Of a DNA stretch of 64,000 nucleotides, positions 50,758-59,845 are shown piece by piece. A model generated the notes under the pieces. The model was not told where the DNA came from. It saw only the letters and a program-made list of their open reading frames with translations, and did not search any database. How positions within the stretch are numbered: the stretch's first letter is position 1; each line of letters begins with the position of its first letter. A program made the position numbers and the translations under genes. This DNA comes from Acidimangrovimonas pyrenivorans (GTDB taxonomy: Bacteria > Pseudomonadota > Alphaproteobacteria > Rhodobacterales > Rhodobacteraceae), in the NCBI RefSeq assembly GCF_042643245.1, contig NZ_JBHRSK010000001.1, positions 122,462 through 186,461 of the forward strand. The letters run 5' to 3'.

Positions 50758-52347
50758 ATGACCGACCTCGTGCCGCTGCGCCGCGCGCTGATCTCCGTTT
50801 CCGACAAGACCGGCCTCGTTGACCTGGCCCAGGCCCTCGCCGCCCGCGGCGTCGAGCTGCTGTCCACCGGCGGCACCGCGCTGGCGCTGCGCAAGGCCGG
50901 GCTGAGCGTGCGCGACGTCGCCGATGTCACCGGCTTCCCCGAGATGATGGACGGCCGGGTCAAGACGCTGCACCCCAAGGTCCATGGCGGATTGCTGGCG
51001 CTGCGCGACGATCAGGAGCACCTGGCGGCGATGGAGGCCCACGGCATCGCCCCGATCGACCTGCTGGTGGTCAACCTCTACCCGTTCGAGGAGACGGTGG
51101 CGAAGGGCGCCGCCTACGCCGACTGCATCGAGAATATCGACATCGGCGGCCCGGCGATGATCCGCGCCGCGGCCAAGAACCACGCCTTCGTCAACGTCGT
51201 CACCGATGTCGAGGATTACCACGCCCTGCTGGCCGAACTGGACGCCAATGACGACCAGACGACGCTGGCCTTCCGCAAGAAGCTGGCCCAGATCGCCTAT
51301 GCCCGCACCGCCGCCTATGACGCCGCGGTCTCGACCTGGATGGCCGCCGCCATCGGCGAGCAGACGCCGCGCCGCCGCGCCTTCGCCGGCACCCTGGCGC
51401 AGAGCCTGCGCTACGGCGAGAACCCGCATCAGAAGGCGGCGTTCTACGTGGACGGCTCGAACCGCCCCGGCGTCGCCACCGCGACCCAGCACCAGGGCAA
51501 GGAACTGAGCTACAACAACATCAACGACACCGACGCCGCCTTCGAGCTGGTCGCCGAGTTCGACCCGGCCGAGGGACCGGCCTGCGCCATCATCAAGCAC
51601 GCCAATCCCTGCGGCGTCGCCCGCGGCGCGACCCTGGCCGAAGCCTACAGCCGCGCCTTCGACTGCGACCGGACCTCGGCCTTCGGCGGCATCGTGGCGC
51701 TGAACCAGACCCTCGACGCCGCCACCGCCGAGGAGATCGTCAAGATCTTCACCGAGGTGGTGATCGCACCAGGCGCCGATGACGCGGCCAAGGAGATCTT
51801 CGCCGCCAAGAAGAATCTGCGCCTGCTGACCACCGACGGGCTGCCCGATGCCAAGGCGGCGCTGCTGGCCTATCGCCAGGTCGCCGGCGGCTTCCTGGTG
51901 CAGGACAAGGATACCGGCCACGTCTCGGCCGCCGATCTCAAGGTGGTGACCAGGATCGCCCCGACCGACGCCCAGATCGCCGACCTGCTGTTCGCCTGGA
52001 ACGTCGCCAAGCACGTCAAGTCGAACGCCATCGTCTACGTCCGCGACGGCGCCACGGTCGGCGTCGGCGCCGGCCAGATGAGCCGCGTCGACAGCGCCCT
52101 GATCGCCGCCAAGAAGGCCGAGCGCATGGCCGAGGCGCTGGGGCTGGCCGAGCCGCTGACCAAGGGCTCGGCGGTGGCCTCTGACGCCTTCTTCCCCTTC
52201 CCCGACGGGTTGCTGGAAGCGGCCGCGGCGGGCGCCACCTGCGTCATCCAGCCCGGCGGCTCGATGCGCGACGACGAGGTGATCGCGGCGGCCGACGAGG
52301 CCGGGCTGGCGATGGTCTTCACCGGCCAGCGCCACTTCCGGCACTGA
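50758..52347 (+). CDS. purH: Bifunctional AICAR formyltransferase/IMP cyclohydrolase PurH
   Basis: A 529-residue enzyme for the last two steps of IMP synthesis. The N-terminal IMP cyclohydrolase has ALISVSDKTGLVDLAQAL, LLSTGGTALALRKAG and GGLLALRDDQEHL; the formyltransferase part has SLRYGENPHQKAAFY, the catalytic-site IIKHANPCGVARG and SDAFFPFPDGL. The ATG at 50758 matches family starts (MTDLVPLRRALISV); the ATG at 50716 is less likely. lspA follows nine bases later. Confidence 0.96.
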   Translation: MTDLVPLRRALISVSDKTGLVDLAQALAARGVELLSTGGTALALRKAGLSVRDVADVTGFPEMMDGRVKTLHPKVHGGLLALRDDQEHLAAMEAHGIAPIDLLVVNLYPFEETVAKGAAYADCIENIDIGGPAMIRAAAKNHAFVNVVTDVEDYHALLAELDANDDQTTLAFRKKLAQIAYARTAAYDAAVSTWMAAAIGEQTPRRRAFAGTLAQSLRYGENPHQKAAFYVDGSNRPGVATATQHQGKELSYNNINDTDAAFELVAEFDPAEGPACAIIKHANPCGVARGATLAEAYSRAFDCDRTSAFGGIVALNQTLDAATAEEIVKIFTEVVIAPGADDAAKEIFAAKKNLRLLTTDGLPDAKAALLAYRQVAGGFLVQDKDTGHVSAADLKVVTRIAPTDAQIADLLFAWNVAKHVKSNAIVYVRDGATVGVGAGQMSRVDSALIAAKKAERMAEALGLAEPLTKGSAVASDAFFPFPDGLLEAAAAGATCVIQPGGSMRDDEVIAAADEAGLAMVFTGQRHFRH

Positions 52348-52356
52348 GGCCGGCGG

Positions 52357-52824
52357 ATGCGGCTTGCCACGGCCACAGCGGCGGCGGTGATCGTCCTCGA
52401 CCAGGTGTCGAAATTCGCCGTCGTCCGCGGGCTGGACCTCGATACGCGGCGGGCGATCGACGTCTTCCCGCCCTTCCTGAACTTCCGCATGGCGTGGAAT
52501 CAGGGGGTGAATTTCGGCCTGTTCGCCAATTCGGCCGACCTGATGCGCTGGCTGCTGATCGCGCTGGCGCTGGCGATCTCGGCCTGGGTCTGGCTCTGGG
52601 TCCGGCGCGAGCCGCATTCGCGCGTGGTCAACATCGCCGCCGGGCTGGTGATCGGCGGCGCCCTTGGCAACGTCATCGACCGGCTGATCTACGGCGCGGT
52701 GGCCGATTTTCTCAACATGTCCTGCTGCGGGATCACCAATCCGTTCTCGTTCAACATCGCCGATGTGGCGATCTTTCTCGGCGCGCTCGGGCTGGTCGCT
52801 TTCGGCGGCCAGAAGACCCCGTGA
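52357..52824 (+). CDS. lspA: Lipoprotein signal peptidase (signal peptidase II)
   Basis: A 155-residue inner-membrane aspartyl protease with four helices. Conserved boxes are VLDQVSKFAVV, MAWNQGVNFGLF, GGALGNVIDRLIYGAVADFL (catalytic Asp in VIDR) and FNIADVAIFLGAL (second Asp). It removes signal peptides of diacylglyceryl-modified prolipoproteins, including the DUF3035 lipoprotein encoded next. It lies nine bases after purH. Confidence 0.95.
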   Translation: MRLATATAAAVIVLDQVSKFAVVRGLDLDTRRAIDVFPPFLNFRMAWNQGVNFGLFANSADLMRWLLIALALAISAWVWLWVRREPHSRVVNIAAGLVIGGALGNVIDRLIYGAVADFLNMSCCGITNPFSFNIADVAIFLGALGLVAFGGQKTP

Positions 52825-52878
52825 CGCGCCGGATGCTTTAGGCTAAGGAAGAGGGCGCAACAGGTGGTGGAGGTTCGC

Positions 52879-53415
52879 ATGCAGGCAGGGCGGAGCGCAT
52901 TCGGGATCGCGGCGATCGCGATGCTGGCGCTTGCGGGCTGCTCCGGTGGCAAGGACCCGCACCTGATGAATTTCCGCTCGAACAATCGCGGGCCGGACGA
53001 ATTCGCGGTGCTGCCGTCGAAGCCGCTGCAGATGCCGAAGAACTTCAGCCAGCTGCCGCCGCCGACGCCGGGCGGCACCAACCTGACCGACCCGACCCCG
53101 AAGGCCGATGCCGTCGCCGCGCTTGGCGGCCGGGCGCGTTCCGGCGACAAGGTGCCGGCCGGCGACAGCACGCTCGTCACCCAGGCGGCCCGCTACGGCA
53201 TCGTCCCCGACATCCGTGCCCAGCTCGCCGCCGCCGACCTGCAATACCGCCGCAAGCACCGGCCGAAGCCGCTCGAGAAGGTGTTCGGCGTGACCACCTA
53301 TTTCCGCGCCTACCGCCCGATGGCGCTGGACCAGTATGCCGAGCTCGAGCGCTGGCGTGCCGCCGGGGTGCGCACCGAAAGCGCGCCACCGGACCCGGCG
53401 AAGCAGCAGAAGTAG
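52879..53415 (+). CDS. DUF3035 lipoprotein (possible BamF-like)
   Basis: A 178-residue lipoprotein (MLALAGCSGG lipobox, lipidated Cys20). The mature part includes NRGPDEFAVLPSKPLQMPKNF, the conserved start of DUF3035 proteins, then LPPPTPGGTNLTDPTP and LVTQAARYG. I recall this family being connected with the alphaproteobacterial BamF outer-membrane assembly lipoprotein, but treat that as tentative. The ATG at 52879 has GGAGG upstream; a GTG at 52864 is in frame. Confidence 0.82.
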   Translation: MQAGRSAFGIAAIAMLALAGCSGGKDPHLMNFRSNNRGPDEFAVLPSKPLQMPKNFSQLPPPTPGGTNLTDPTPKADAVAALGGRARSGDKVPAGDSTLVTQAARYGIVPDIRAQLAAADLQYRRKHRPKPLEKVFGVTTYFRAYRPMALDQYAELERWRAAGVRTESAPPDPAKQQK

Positions 53416-53512
53416 GCGCCGCTCTCACCTGTGTGTCACTTCGCCGTAGGGGGCTTGAACCGTACGGGCAAGGGCTTACGCTCGGAAGACCACAACACGG
53501 GAGTGAACGCGG

Positions 53513-54916
53513 ATGCGTTACTTGCTGCGGCTGGCCCTGACCAGCCTGTTCCTGCTCGGGCTCGCCGCGCCGCTCTGGGCCCAGAAGGTCACCAGCTTCA
53601 CCCTGAAGAACGGCATGCAAGTGGTGGTGATCGAGAACCACCGTGCCCCGGTCGCCGTCAACATGGTCTGGTACAAGGTCGGTGCCGCGGACGAGAAGCC
53701 CGGCGTCTCGGGCATCGCCCATTTCCTCGAGCACCTGATGTTCAAGGGCACCGACACGATGAAGCCGGGCCAGTTCTCGGCCACCGTCGCCGCCAATGGC
53801 GGCAGCGACAACGCCTTCACCTCCTGGGACTACACCGCCTATTTCCAGCGCGTCGCCGCCGACCGGCTGGGCCTGATGATGAAGATGGAAGCCGACCGGA
53901 TGCGGCATCTCAAGCTCTCGCCCGAGGACGTCAAGACCGAGCGCCAGGTGATCTTGGAGGAGCGTAGCCAGCGCATCGACAACAATCCCGATGCCCTGTT
54001 CGGCGAACAGACGCGGGCGGCGCAGTTCCTCAACAGCCCCTACGGCATCCCGGTGATCGGCTGGCGGCAGGAGATGGAGAAGCTCAGCCGCAAGGAGGCG
54101 CTGGACTTCTACAAGACCTACTACGCCCCCAACAACGCGGTCCTGGTCGTCGCCGGCGACGTCACCCCCGACAAGGTCAAGGCAATGGCCGAGGCCAATT
54201 TCGGCGTCCTCGAGCCGACGCCGAACCTGCCGGTCCGCGCCCGCCCGCAGGAGCCGCCGCAACTGGCCGCGCGCCGGCTGGCGATGTCGGACCCGCGCGT
54301 CGCCGATCCCTACATGACCCGCAGCTACCTCGCGCCCGAGCGCAATCCCGGCCACCAGAAGACCGCCGCGGCGCTGACCGTGCTGGCCGATCTGCTGGGC
54401 GGCAACCCGGCGACCTCGGTGCTGGGCAAGGCGCTGCAATTCGACAAGCACCTCGCCCTCTACACCTCGGCCAGCTACGGCGGCACCTCGGTCGATCCGA
54501 CGACCTTCGGCTTCGTCGTCGTCCCGGCGCCGGGGGTGAAGCTGCAGGATGCCGAGGCGGCGCTGGACGCGGCGCTGGCCAAGTTCATGAAGGACGGGCC
54601 CGACCCGGCCGAGCTGGCGCGGATCAAGACCGAGATCAAGGCCGCCCAAATCTACGGCGACGACGATACCGGCGGGCTGGCCCGGCGCTACGGCTCGGCG
54701 CTGGCGGTCGGGCTGACGGTGCAGGACGTCAAGGACTGGCCGAAGATCCTCGAATCGGTCACGGCCGAGGACGTGATGAAGGCGGCCCGCGAGGTGCTGG
54801 TCGCCAAGCACAGCGTCACCGGCTACCTGACCCCGGCCGGCGGCGCCACCACCGGCGCCCCGGCGGCGGCCGCCGCCGCCATCCAGCCCGGCGCAGCGAC
54901 ACAGGTGACCCAATGA
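53513..54916 (+). CDS. M16 family metallopeptidase, catalytic subunit
   Basis: A 467-residue secreted peptidase (signal peptide about 1-23, ending PLWAQ). The inverted zinc motif HxxEH is intact (His70-Glu73-His74 in AHFLEHLMFKGT), and the distal metal Glu is near 150 (VILEERSQRIDNN). The C-terminal half is the structurally related non-catalytic repeat. It is the active half of an M16B pair, working in the periplasm, with the partner gene overlapping by four bases. Confidence 0.92.
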   Translation: MRYLLRLALTSLFLLGLAAPLWAQKVTSFTLKNGMQVVVIENHRAPVAVNMVWYKVGAADEKPGVSGIAHFLEHLMFKGTDTMKPGQFSATVAANGGSDNAFTSWDYTAYFQRVAADRLGLMMKMEADRMRHLKLSPEDVKTERQVILEERSQRIDNNPDALFGEQTRAAQFLNSPYGIPVIGWRQEMEKLSRKEALDFYKTYYAPNNAVLVVAGDVTPDKVKAMAEANFGVLEPTPNLPVRARPQEPPQLAARRLAMSDPRVADPYMTRSYLAPERNPGHQKTAAALTVLADLLGGNPATSVLGKALQFDKHLALYTSASYGGTSVDPTTFGFVVVPAPGVKLQDAEAALDAALAKFMKDGPDPAELARIKTEIKAAQIYGDDDTGGLARRYGSALAVGLTVQDVKDWPKILESVTAEDVMKAAREVLVAKHSVTGYLTPAGGATTGAPAAAAAAIQPGAATQVTQ

Positions 54917-56289
54917 TCCCGCGTATCTTCTCCCGCCCCGCCCACCGTCTCGCCCACCGTCTCACCCTGGGCCTCGTCACGGCCGTCGCCCTCGCCCTGC
55001 CGGCGCTGGCCACGGTGCCGGTGCAGGCCGTCACCTCGCCGCACGGCATCAAGGCCTGGCTGGTCGAGAATCACGACCTGCCCTTCACCGCGCTCGAGAT
55101 CCGCTTTCGCGGCGGCTCCAGCCTCGACGCGCCGGGCAAGCGCGGCGCGGTCAACCTGATGGCCGGGCTGCTCGAGGAAGGCGCCGGCGACATGAACGCG
55201 CAGCAATTCGCCGCCGCGCGCGACGCGCTGGCCGCCCATTTCCGCTTCAACTCCTCCGATGACGACGTCTCGATCTCGGCCCGCTTCCTGAGCGAGAACC
55301 GGGCCAAGGCGATCGCCCTGCTGAAACAGGCGATCGTCCATCCGCGCTTCGATCCCGACGCGATCGACCGCGTCCGGGGCCAGGTGATCTCGAACATCAA
55401 GAGCGACGCCAAGGACCCCAACGCGATTGCCGGCAACACCTTCTACCGCCTCGCCTTCGGCAGCCACCCCTATGGCAGCTCGGACCAGGGCACGCTGGAA
55501 AGCGTCAAGGCCCTGACCCGGCAGGACATGGTCGACGCCCATGCCGCGACCATGGCGCGCGACCGGGTCTATGTCGCCGCCGCCGGCGACATCACGCCCG
55601 AGCAGCTGGGCAAGCTGGTCGACACGCTGCTCGACGGTCTACCGGCCAAGGGCGCACCGATGCCGGGCCCGGCCAAGGACCTGCTGACCGGCGGCACCAC
55701 CGTGGTGCCCTTCGACACGCCGCAATCGGTGATCCTGTTCGGCGAGGAGGGCCTCAAGCGCCACGATCCCGACTTCTTCCCGGCCTACGTGATGAACGAG
55801 ATCCTCGGCGGCGGCCGGTTCTCGGCCCGGCTGATGACCGAGGTGCGCGAGAAGCGCGGGCTGACCTATGGCGTCTACAGCTACCTCGCGCCGATGGACC
55901 ACGCCCAGCTGATCATGGGCAGCCTGGCCTCGGATAACGCCAAGGCCGGCGAGGCGATCAAGGTGATCAAGCAGCAATGGGCCAAGATGGCCGAGGACGG
56001 CGTCACCAAGGAGGAACTGGACGCCGCCAAGACCTACCTCACCGGCTCTTACCCGCTGCGCTTCGACGGCAATTCGCGCATCGCCCGGATCCTGGTCGGG
56101 ATGCAGATGGACCACCTGCCGATCGACTACATCGCCACCCGCAACAAGCGGATGGAGGCGGTCACGGTGGCGGACGTCAACCGCGTCGCCAAGCGGTTGC
56201 TGAAGCCCGAGAACCTGCGCTTCGTGGTGGTCGGCAAGCCGGTCGGCGTGCACTCGACCGACAGCGATGGCGCCGCGGCCAGCAACTAG
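54913..56289 (+). CDS. M16 family peptidase partner without zinc motif
   Basis: A 458-residue secreted paralogue of the preceding gene. At the HxxEH position it reads VNLMAGLLEEGAG, so it cannot bind catalytic zinc. The C-terminal R/Y substrate-binding motif is retained (LMTEVREKRGLTYGVYSYL). Such inactive M16B subunits pair with an active one, as in mitochondrial processing peptidase. Coupling by ATGA supports a heterodimer. Confidence 0.9.
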   Translation: MIPRIFSRPAHRLAHRLTLGLVTAVALALPALATVPVQAVTSPHGIKAWLVENHDLPFTALEIRFRGGSSLDAPGKRGAVNLMAGLLEEGAGDMNAQQFAAARDALAAHFRFNSSDDDVSISARFLSENRAKAIALLKQAIVHPRFDPDAIDRVRGQVISNIKSDAKDPNAIAGNTFYRLAFGSHPYGSSDQGTLESVKALTRQDMVDAHAATMARDRVYVAAAGDITPEQLGKLVDTLLDGLPAKGAPMPGPAKDLLTGGTTVVPFDTPQSVILFGEEGLKRHDPDFFPAYVMNEILGGGRFSARLMTEVREKRGLTYGVYSYLAPMDHAQLIMGSLASDNAKAGEAIKVIKQQWAKMAEDGVTKEELDAAKTYLTGSYPLRFDGNSRIARILVGMQMDHLPIDYIATRNKRMEAVTVADVNRVAKRLLKPENLRFVVVGKPVGVHSTDSDGAAASN

Positions 56290-56298
56290 AAGCCACGC

Positions 56299-58989
56299 CT
56301 AGGCGTCCGGCCCGGCCTCGCCCGTGCTCTCTGCCGCCTCGATCCGCCGCGACAGCGCCGCCCGGGTCGCGACCCAGGAGGCAAGGACGCCCGGCAGCCG
56401 CTGCGCCACGCCGGTCGCGTCGCGCTCCCGCGCCGCGCGCTCGGCCTCGGCCAGCTTGCACTGGAGCGCCTGCGCGCCGAAGGCCGAGGACGAGCCCGCC
56501 AACCGGTGCAGGGCCTCGGCCAGCCGCGCCAGCACCGCCTCGGCCCCGGCCGCTTCGACCTCCTGCCTGGAACTGGCATGTGCCGCCAGGTCGTCCGCCA
56601 GCACATCGCCTTCCGCCAGGAAGCGCCGGATCAGGCCGTTCAACCGCTCCGCCCCCATCTGCTCCTCCATCTCGGACAGATGCACGCCGTCGATCAACGG
56701 CCGGCGCGCCGGTGGCGCGATTTCCGCGGTCATGCCGCCGCCCTCCGCATCGCCGGCGCGCCCCTCGACGTTGCCGTCGAGCGCGCGCAGCTGCCGCAAC
56801 AACGCCGCCCGGGTCACCGGCTTGGTCAGGCAATCGGTCATCCCGGCGTCACGGAATCCGTCCTGTTCCTCGGGCTGGGCATGGGCGGTCAGCGCCACGA
56901 TCGGGCTGTTGCGCGATCCGTCGGGCGCGCCGCGAATCAGCCGTGTCGCCTCGATCCCGTCCATCACCGGCATCGAGATATCCATCAGGATCAGGTCGAA
57001 GCGCCGTGCCCGCGCCAGTTCGACGCCCTCGTGCCCGTCGGTCGCCTCGGTGACGTGGTGACCTTCGGCTTCCAGCATCTCACGCACCACGAAACGGTTG
57101 ATGCGGTTGTCCTCGACCACCAGCACCTCGCGCGCCGCCTCCGACCGTGGCGGGCGGGCAGAGCCGCCCCCGGCCTCGTCCCGCCCGGCCTGGGCCGTAG
57201 CGCGCAGCAGCGGCAGGTGCACCCAGAAACTGCTGCCCACGCCCGGCCGGCTCTCGACCCCGATCTCGCCGCCCATCGCCTCGACCATGCGCCGGGCGAT
57301 GCCCAGCCCCAGCCCGGTGCCCTCGAAATTGCGTCGATAGGAAGTATCGAGGGTGACGAAATCGCTGAAAACCCGGTCGAGATCGCTTTCGGGAATGCCG
57401 ATTCCGGTGTCGTTGACGCGGATTTCCACCTGCTGCCTGAGGCCCGAGACCGGCGCCAGGCCCCGCGCGGAGATGGTGATCCGCCCCTTCTCGGTGAATT
57501 TCACCGCGTTGCCGACCAGGTTCAGCACCACCCGTCGCAGCTGCGCCGGATCGCCCGAGAGCGGGCCCAGCGGCGGATCGGGCAGTTCGAGCGCGATGGT
57601 GTTGCCCGCGGTCTCGGCCAGGCTGGTCTGGCTGGCGACGATCTCTTCCAGCAGCTCCGCCAGATCGTAGACCACCTGTTCGAGCTTGGCCCGCCCGGCC
57701 TCGGCCTTGGACAGATCGAGCACGTTGTTGACATGGCGCAGCAGCAAGCGGCCCGAGGCCTCCATGATCTCGACATACTCGCGCTGGCGGTCGTCGAGGC
57801 GGCTGCGGGCCAGCAGGTCGATCGTGCCCAGGAGCCCGTTCAGCGGCGTCCGCATCTCATGGCTCATCACCGCCAGGAACTCGGCCTTGGCGCGTTCGCC
57901 CGCCAGGGCCCGGTCGCGCGCTTCGAGCAGCGCCCGGTCGGCCGCATCCTGGGCCGAGATGTCGCGGATGAAGGCGATGAAGATCTCGCCGCTCTCGTCG
58001 GTCGCCGAGGCCAGCGACTGCTCGACCGGGAAGGTGCTGCCATCCTTGCGCCGCGCCTCGAGCCGCATCCGCCCGCCGCCGATCATCTGTGCCACGCCGC
58101 CGGCCAGGTAGCTCCGCATGGCGCTGTCATGCTCCGCCACCATATGCTCGGGGATGATCAACTCGGTGATCGGACGGCCAATGGCCTCGGCGGTGCTGTA
58201 ACCGAAGATCTGCTCGGCGGCGCCGTTGAATTCGAGGATCCGGCCGGCACAGTCGGTCACCAGAACGGCGTCGAGCGAGGTGGCGAGGATGGTCTCGAGC
58301 CGGGTTCGCGTCTGCTGGTTCTCGGCCATCCGCAAGCGGTAGGCGCGGTTGAGACGCGACAGCGCCGCCACCGCGATCAGCAAGGTCAGGATCAGCGTCA
58401 GCGTCACCAGCGCCAGCCGCAGCAAGGTGCCGGCCAGCCCGATCCGGCGCGCATCCGACAACTTGGCGAAGACCGTCAGCCCGTTCACCGTCAGCCCGCG
58501 CACGTCCTGGCGCAGCGCCGACATCTCGCGCACGATATCGGGCAGGGCCGCGCGCAGAGCGGCATCCGGCCCGTCGCTCAGCGCCACCATGCGATCGAGG
58601 AACACGCGCAGCCGGGTCAACGCGGCCTGGCTGCTCGGTTGCGCGCGCACCGGGGCGAAGAGGTCGCTGTTCTCGACCGTGGCCAGACGGCTGTAGAACA
58701 GGTCGACCCGTTCGCGCAGCGGGGCGAGCTTCGCGTCGGGAGCCAATTCTGTCTCGTAGACCGTGTCATGCAGCAGCAGGAACTCGACCTCGACCTGCGC
58801 CAGGGACCACTGGAGATTGTCGGAATCGGCGGTGCGCAGCCGGTCGAGACGGTGCACAACGTCGACCATCAGCACGAGGATCCCGGCCAGGAACGCCGCC
58901 AGCACCAGCCCGAGGCCGATCCTCCGCGACCAGCGCGGGGGCAAGGAATGGAAACGCGTACGCTCTGGCACCTTTGGTCCCGGTTGCAC
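56299..58989 (-). CDS. Membrane hybrid sensor kinase (TM-periplasmic-TM-PAS-HisKA-HATPase-REC-HPt)
   Basis: An 896-residue kinase. Helix 1 (about 24-44) and helix 2 (187-210) bracket a helical periplasmic domain. PAS covers 228-345 (LDAVLVTDCAGRILEFNGAA), HisKA has His377 (SHEMRTPLNGLLG), HATPase has NLVGNAVKFTEKG and VNDTGIGIPESD. The receiver has Asp670 (LILMDISMPVMDG), and the HPt domain has His828 (LHRLAGSSSAFG). It thus carries a whole phosphorelay except the output regulator. The start appears to be a GTG with no clear ribosome-binding site; an in-frame GTG lies six codons later. It follows the molybdopterin-fold gene by 20 bases. Confidence 0.9.
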   Translation of the reverse strand: MQPGPKVPERTRFHSLPPRWSRRIGLGLVLAAFLAGILVLMVDVVHRLDRLRTADSDNLQWSLAQVEVEFLLLHDTVYETELAPDAKLAPLRERVDLFYSRLATVENSDLFAPVRAQPSSQAALTRLRVFLDRMVALSDGPDAALRAALPDIVREMSALRQDVRGLTVNGLTVFAKLSDARRIGLAGTLLRLALVTLTLILTLLIAVAALSRLNRAYRLRMAENQQTRTRLETILATSLDAVLVTDCAGRILEFNGAAEQIFGYSTAEAIGRPITELIIPEHMVAEHDSAMRSYLAGGVAQMIGGGRMRLEARRKDGSTFPVEQSLASATDESGEIFIAFIRDISAQDAADRALLEARDRALAGERAKAEFLAVMSHEMRTPLNGLLGTIDLLARSRLDDRQREYVEIMEASGRLLLRHVNNVLDLSKAEAGRAKLEQVVYDLAELLEEIVASQTSLAETAGNTIALELPDPPLGPLSGDPAQLRRVVLNLVGNAVKFTEKGRITISARGLAPVSGLRQQVEIRVNDTGIGIPESDLDRVFSDFVTLDTSYRRNFEGTGLGLGIARRMVEAMGGEIGVESRPGVGSSFWVHLPLLRATAQAGRDEAGGGSARPPRSEAAREVLVVEDNRINRFVVREMLEAEGHHVTEATDGHEGVELARARRFDLILMDISMPVMDGIEATRLIRGAPDGSRNSPIVALTAHAQPEEQDGFRDAGMTDCLTKPVTRAALLRQLRALDGNVEGRAGDAEGGGMTAEIAPPARRPLIDGVHLSEMEEQMGAERLNGLIRRFLAEGDVLADDLAAHASSRQEVEAAGAEAVLARLAEALHRLAGSSSAFGAQALQCKLAEAERAARERDATGVAQRLPGVLASWVATRAALSRRIEAAESTGEAGPDA

Positions 58990-59009
58990 GGCCGCGGCCG
59001 CTGTTGACC

Positions 59010-59555
59010 CTATTGCGATGCGCCCTCTGGCGCGATCGTCATGTGATCAAGCTGCCAGATGCTGCGGGAATAGACCACCTCCGTCCGCCAGGCCGGGTCG
59101 GCGTCGTAGGGATAGACCAGCCACAACGGCCCCTTGTCGCGCAGCGACATCGGCGCGCCGTTGCGCGCATAGGCGATGATCGGCCCCGGATCGGTCGCGT
59201 CGCTGATCGGAATGGCAATGCTGTAGTCGTTCGCCGCGCGCACGACGAGCTCGCCTCGCTCGACCCCGATCCGGTCGAGGAAATCGCGCAGAAGCACCCC
59301 CTCGAAGCGCTGTTCCCCGCTGGTCCAGATGGTGTGGGTGGTGAAGCTCCGATGCGGCAGCGCCTTCAGCATCGCCAGGTCGAAATGCATCGGCCCATCG
59401 CCGACCCCCTCCACGGTAAGCACCACGGGTCCCGCCGGCTGCCCGGCTGCCGGCTGGGCCGAAAGGCCCCCGAGCGCGATACAGAGACAGGACAGAAACG
59501 CACCAAGGCCGACAAGCACCGGCGCCGGCGCATATCGGGAAAAAATCAGGGGCAT
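59010..59555 (-). CDS. Periplasmic molybdopterin-binding-fold protein, probable sensory partner
   Basis: A 181-residue exported protein (hydrophobic signal about 10-33). The mature part resembles the oxidoreductase molybdopterin-binding domain: LTVEGVGDGPMHFDLAMLKA, a FEGVLLRDFLDRIG segment, and a C-terminal GPLWLVYPYDADPAW. There is no Cys in the mature protein, so the usual Mo-coordinating thiolate is absent. It lies directly upstream of a hybrid kinase on the same strand, so I infer a ligand-binding partner for the kinase's periplasmic domain and not an enzyme. Confidence 0.75.
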   Translation of the reverse strand: MPLIFSRYAPAPVLVGLGAFLSCLCIALGGLSAQPAAGQPAGPVVLTVEGVGDGPMHFDLAMLKALPHRSFTTHTIWTSGEQRFEGVLLRDFLDRIGVERGELVVRAANDYSIAIPISDATDPGPIIAYARNGAPMSLRDKGPLWLVYPYDADPAWRTEVVYSRSIWQLDHMTIAPEGASQ

Positions 59556-59845
59556 CGCGGCTGCTTCAATTTACAATACAAGTTCATTGCAGTCGAAAAT
59601 ACAGCGAAACCGGCTCCATGCGAGACGGTTCAAAGGCATAGGCGGTTTCTCTTCCGTATACCGGCCCCGACGTCGGATGACGGCGCCCGCCTCGTCGCCC
59701 AACTCAAAAAACTGTCCACATAAAACAAAGTTGTGCTATCTGAAGGCCATAGTTCGGTCCTGATTTGCCAGTTGAAGGTGACGGCGGCACGTGTGCGCCC
59801 CGATCTCCGGTCACCAAGTGCCCGTCCATGATCTAGGGAGTTGCG
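59556..59845. other. Divergent regulatory region, AT-rich
   Basis: This 290-bp gap separates the molybdopterin-fold/kinase operon from the LuxR regulator and is clearly richer in A+T than its surroundings (for example CAATTTACAATACAAG and CATAAAACAAAG). It must hold both promoters. I see no perfect dyad or promoter that I can place with confidence. Confidence 0.45.

Noticed and set aside
48547..52617. A 1356-codon open frame on the minus strand
   Set aside because: It lies antisense to rsmB, the heparinase-like gene and purH, is made of Arg/Gly/Asp/Gln-rich low-complexity sequence, and is a GC-bias artefact.
54913..56289. Second M16 gene as a pseudogene because HxxEH is lost
   Set aside because: Pairing of one active and one inactive M16B subunit is the normal arrangement, and the R/Y motif and frame are intact.
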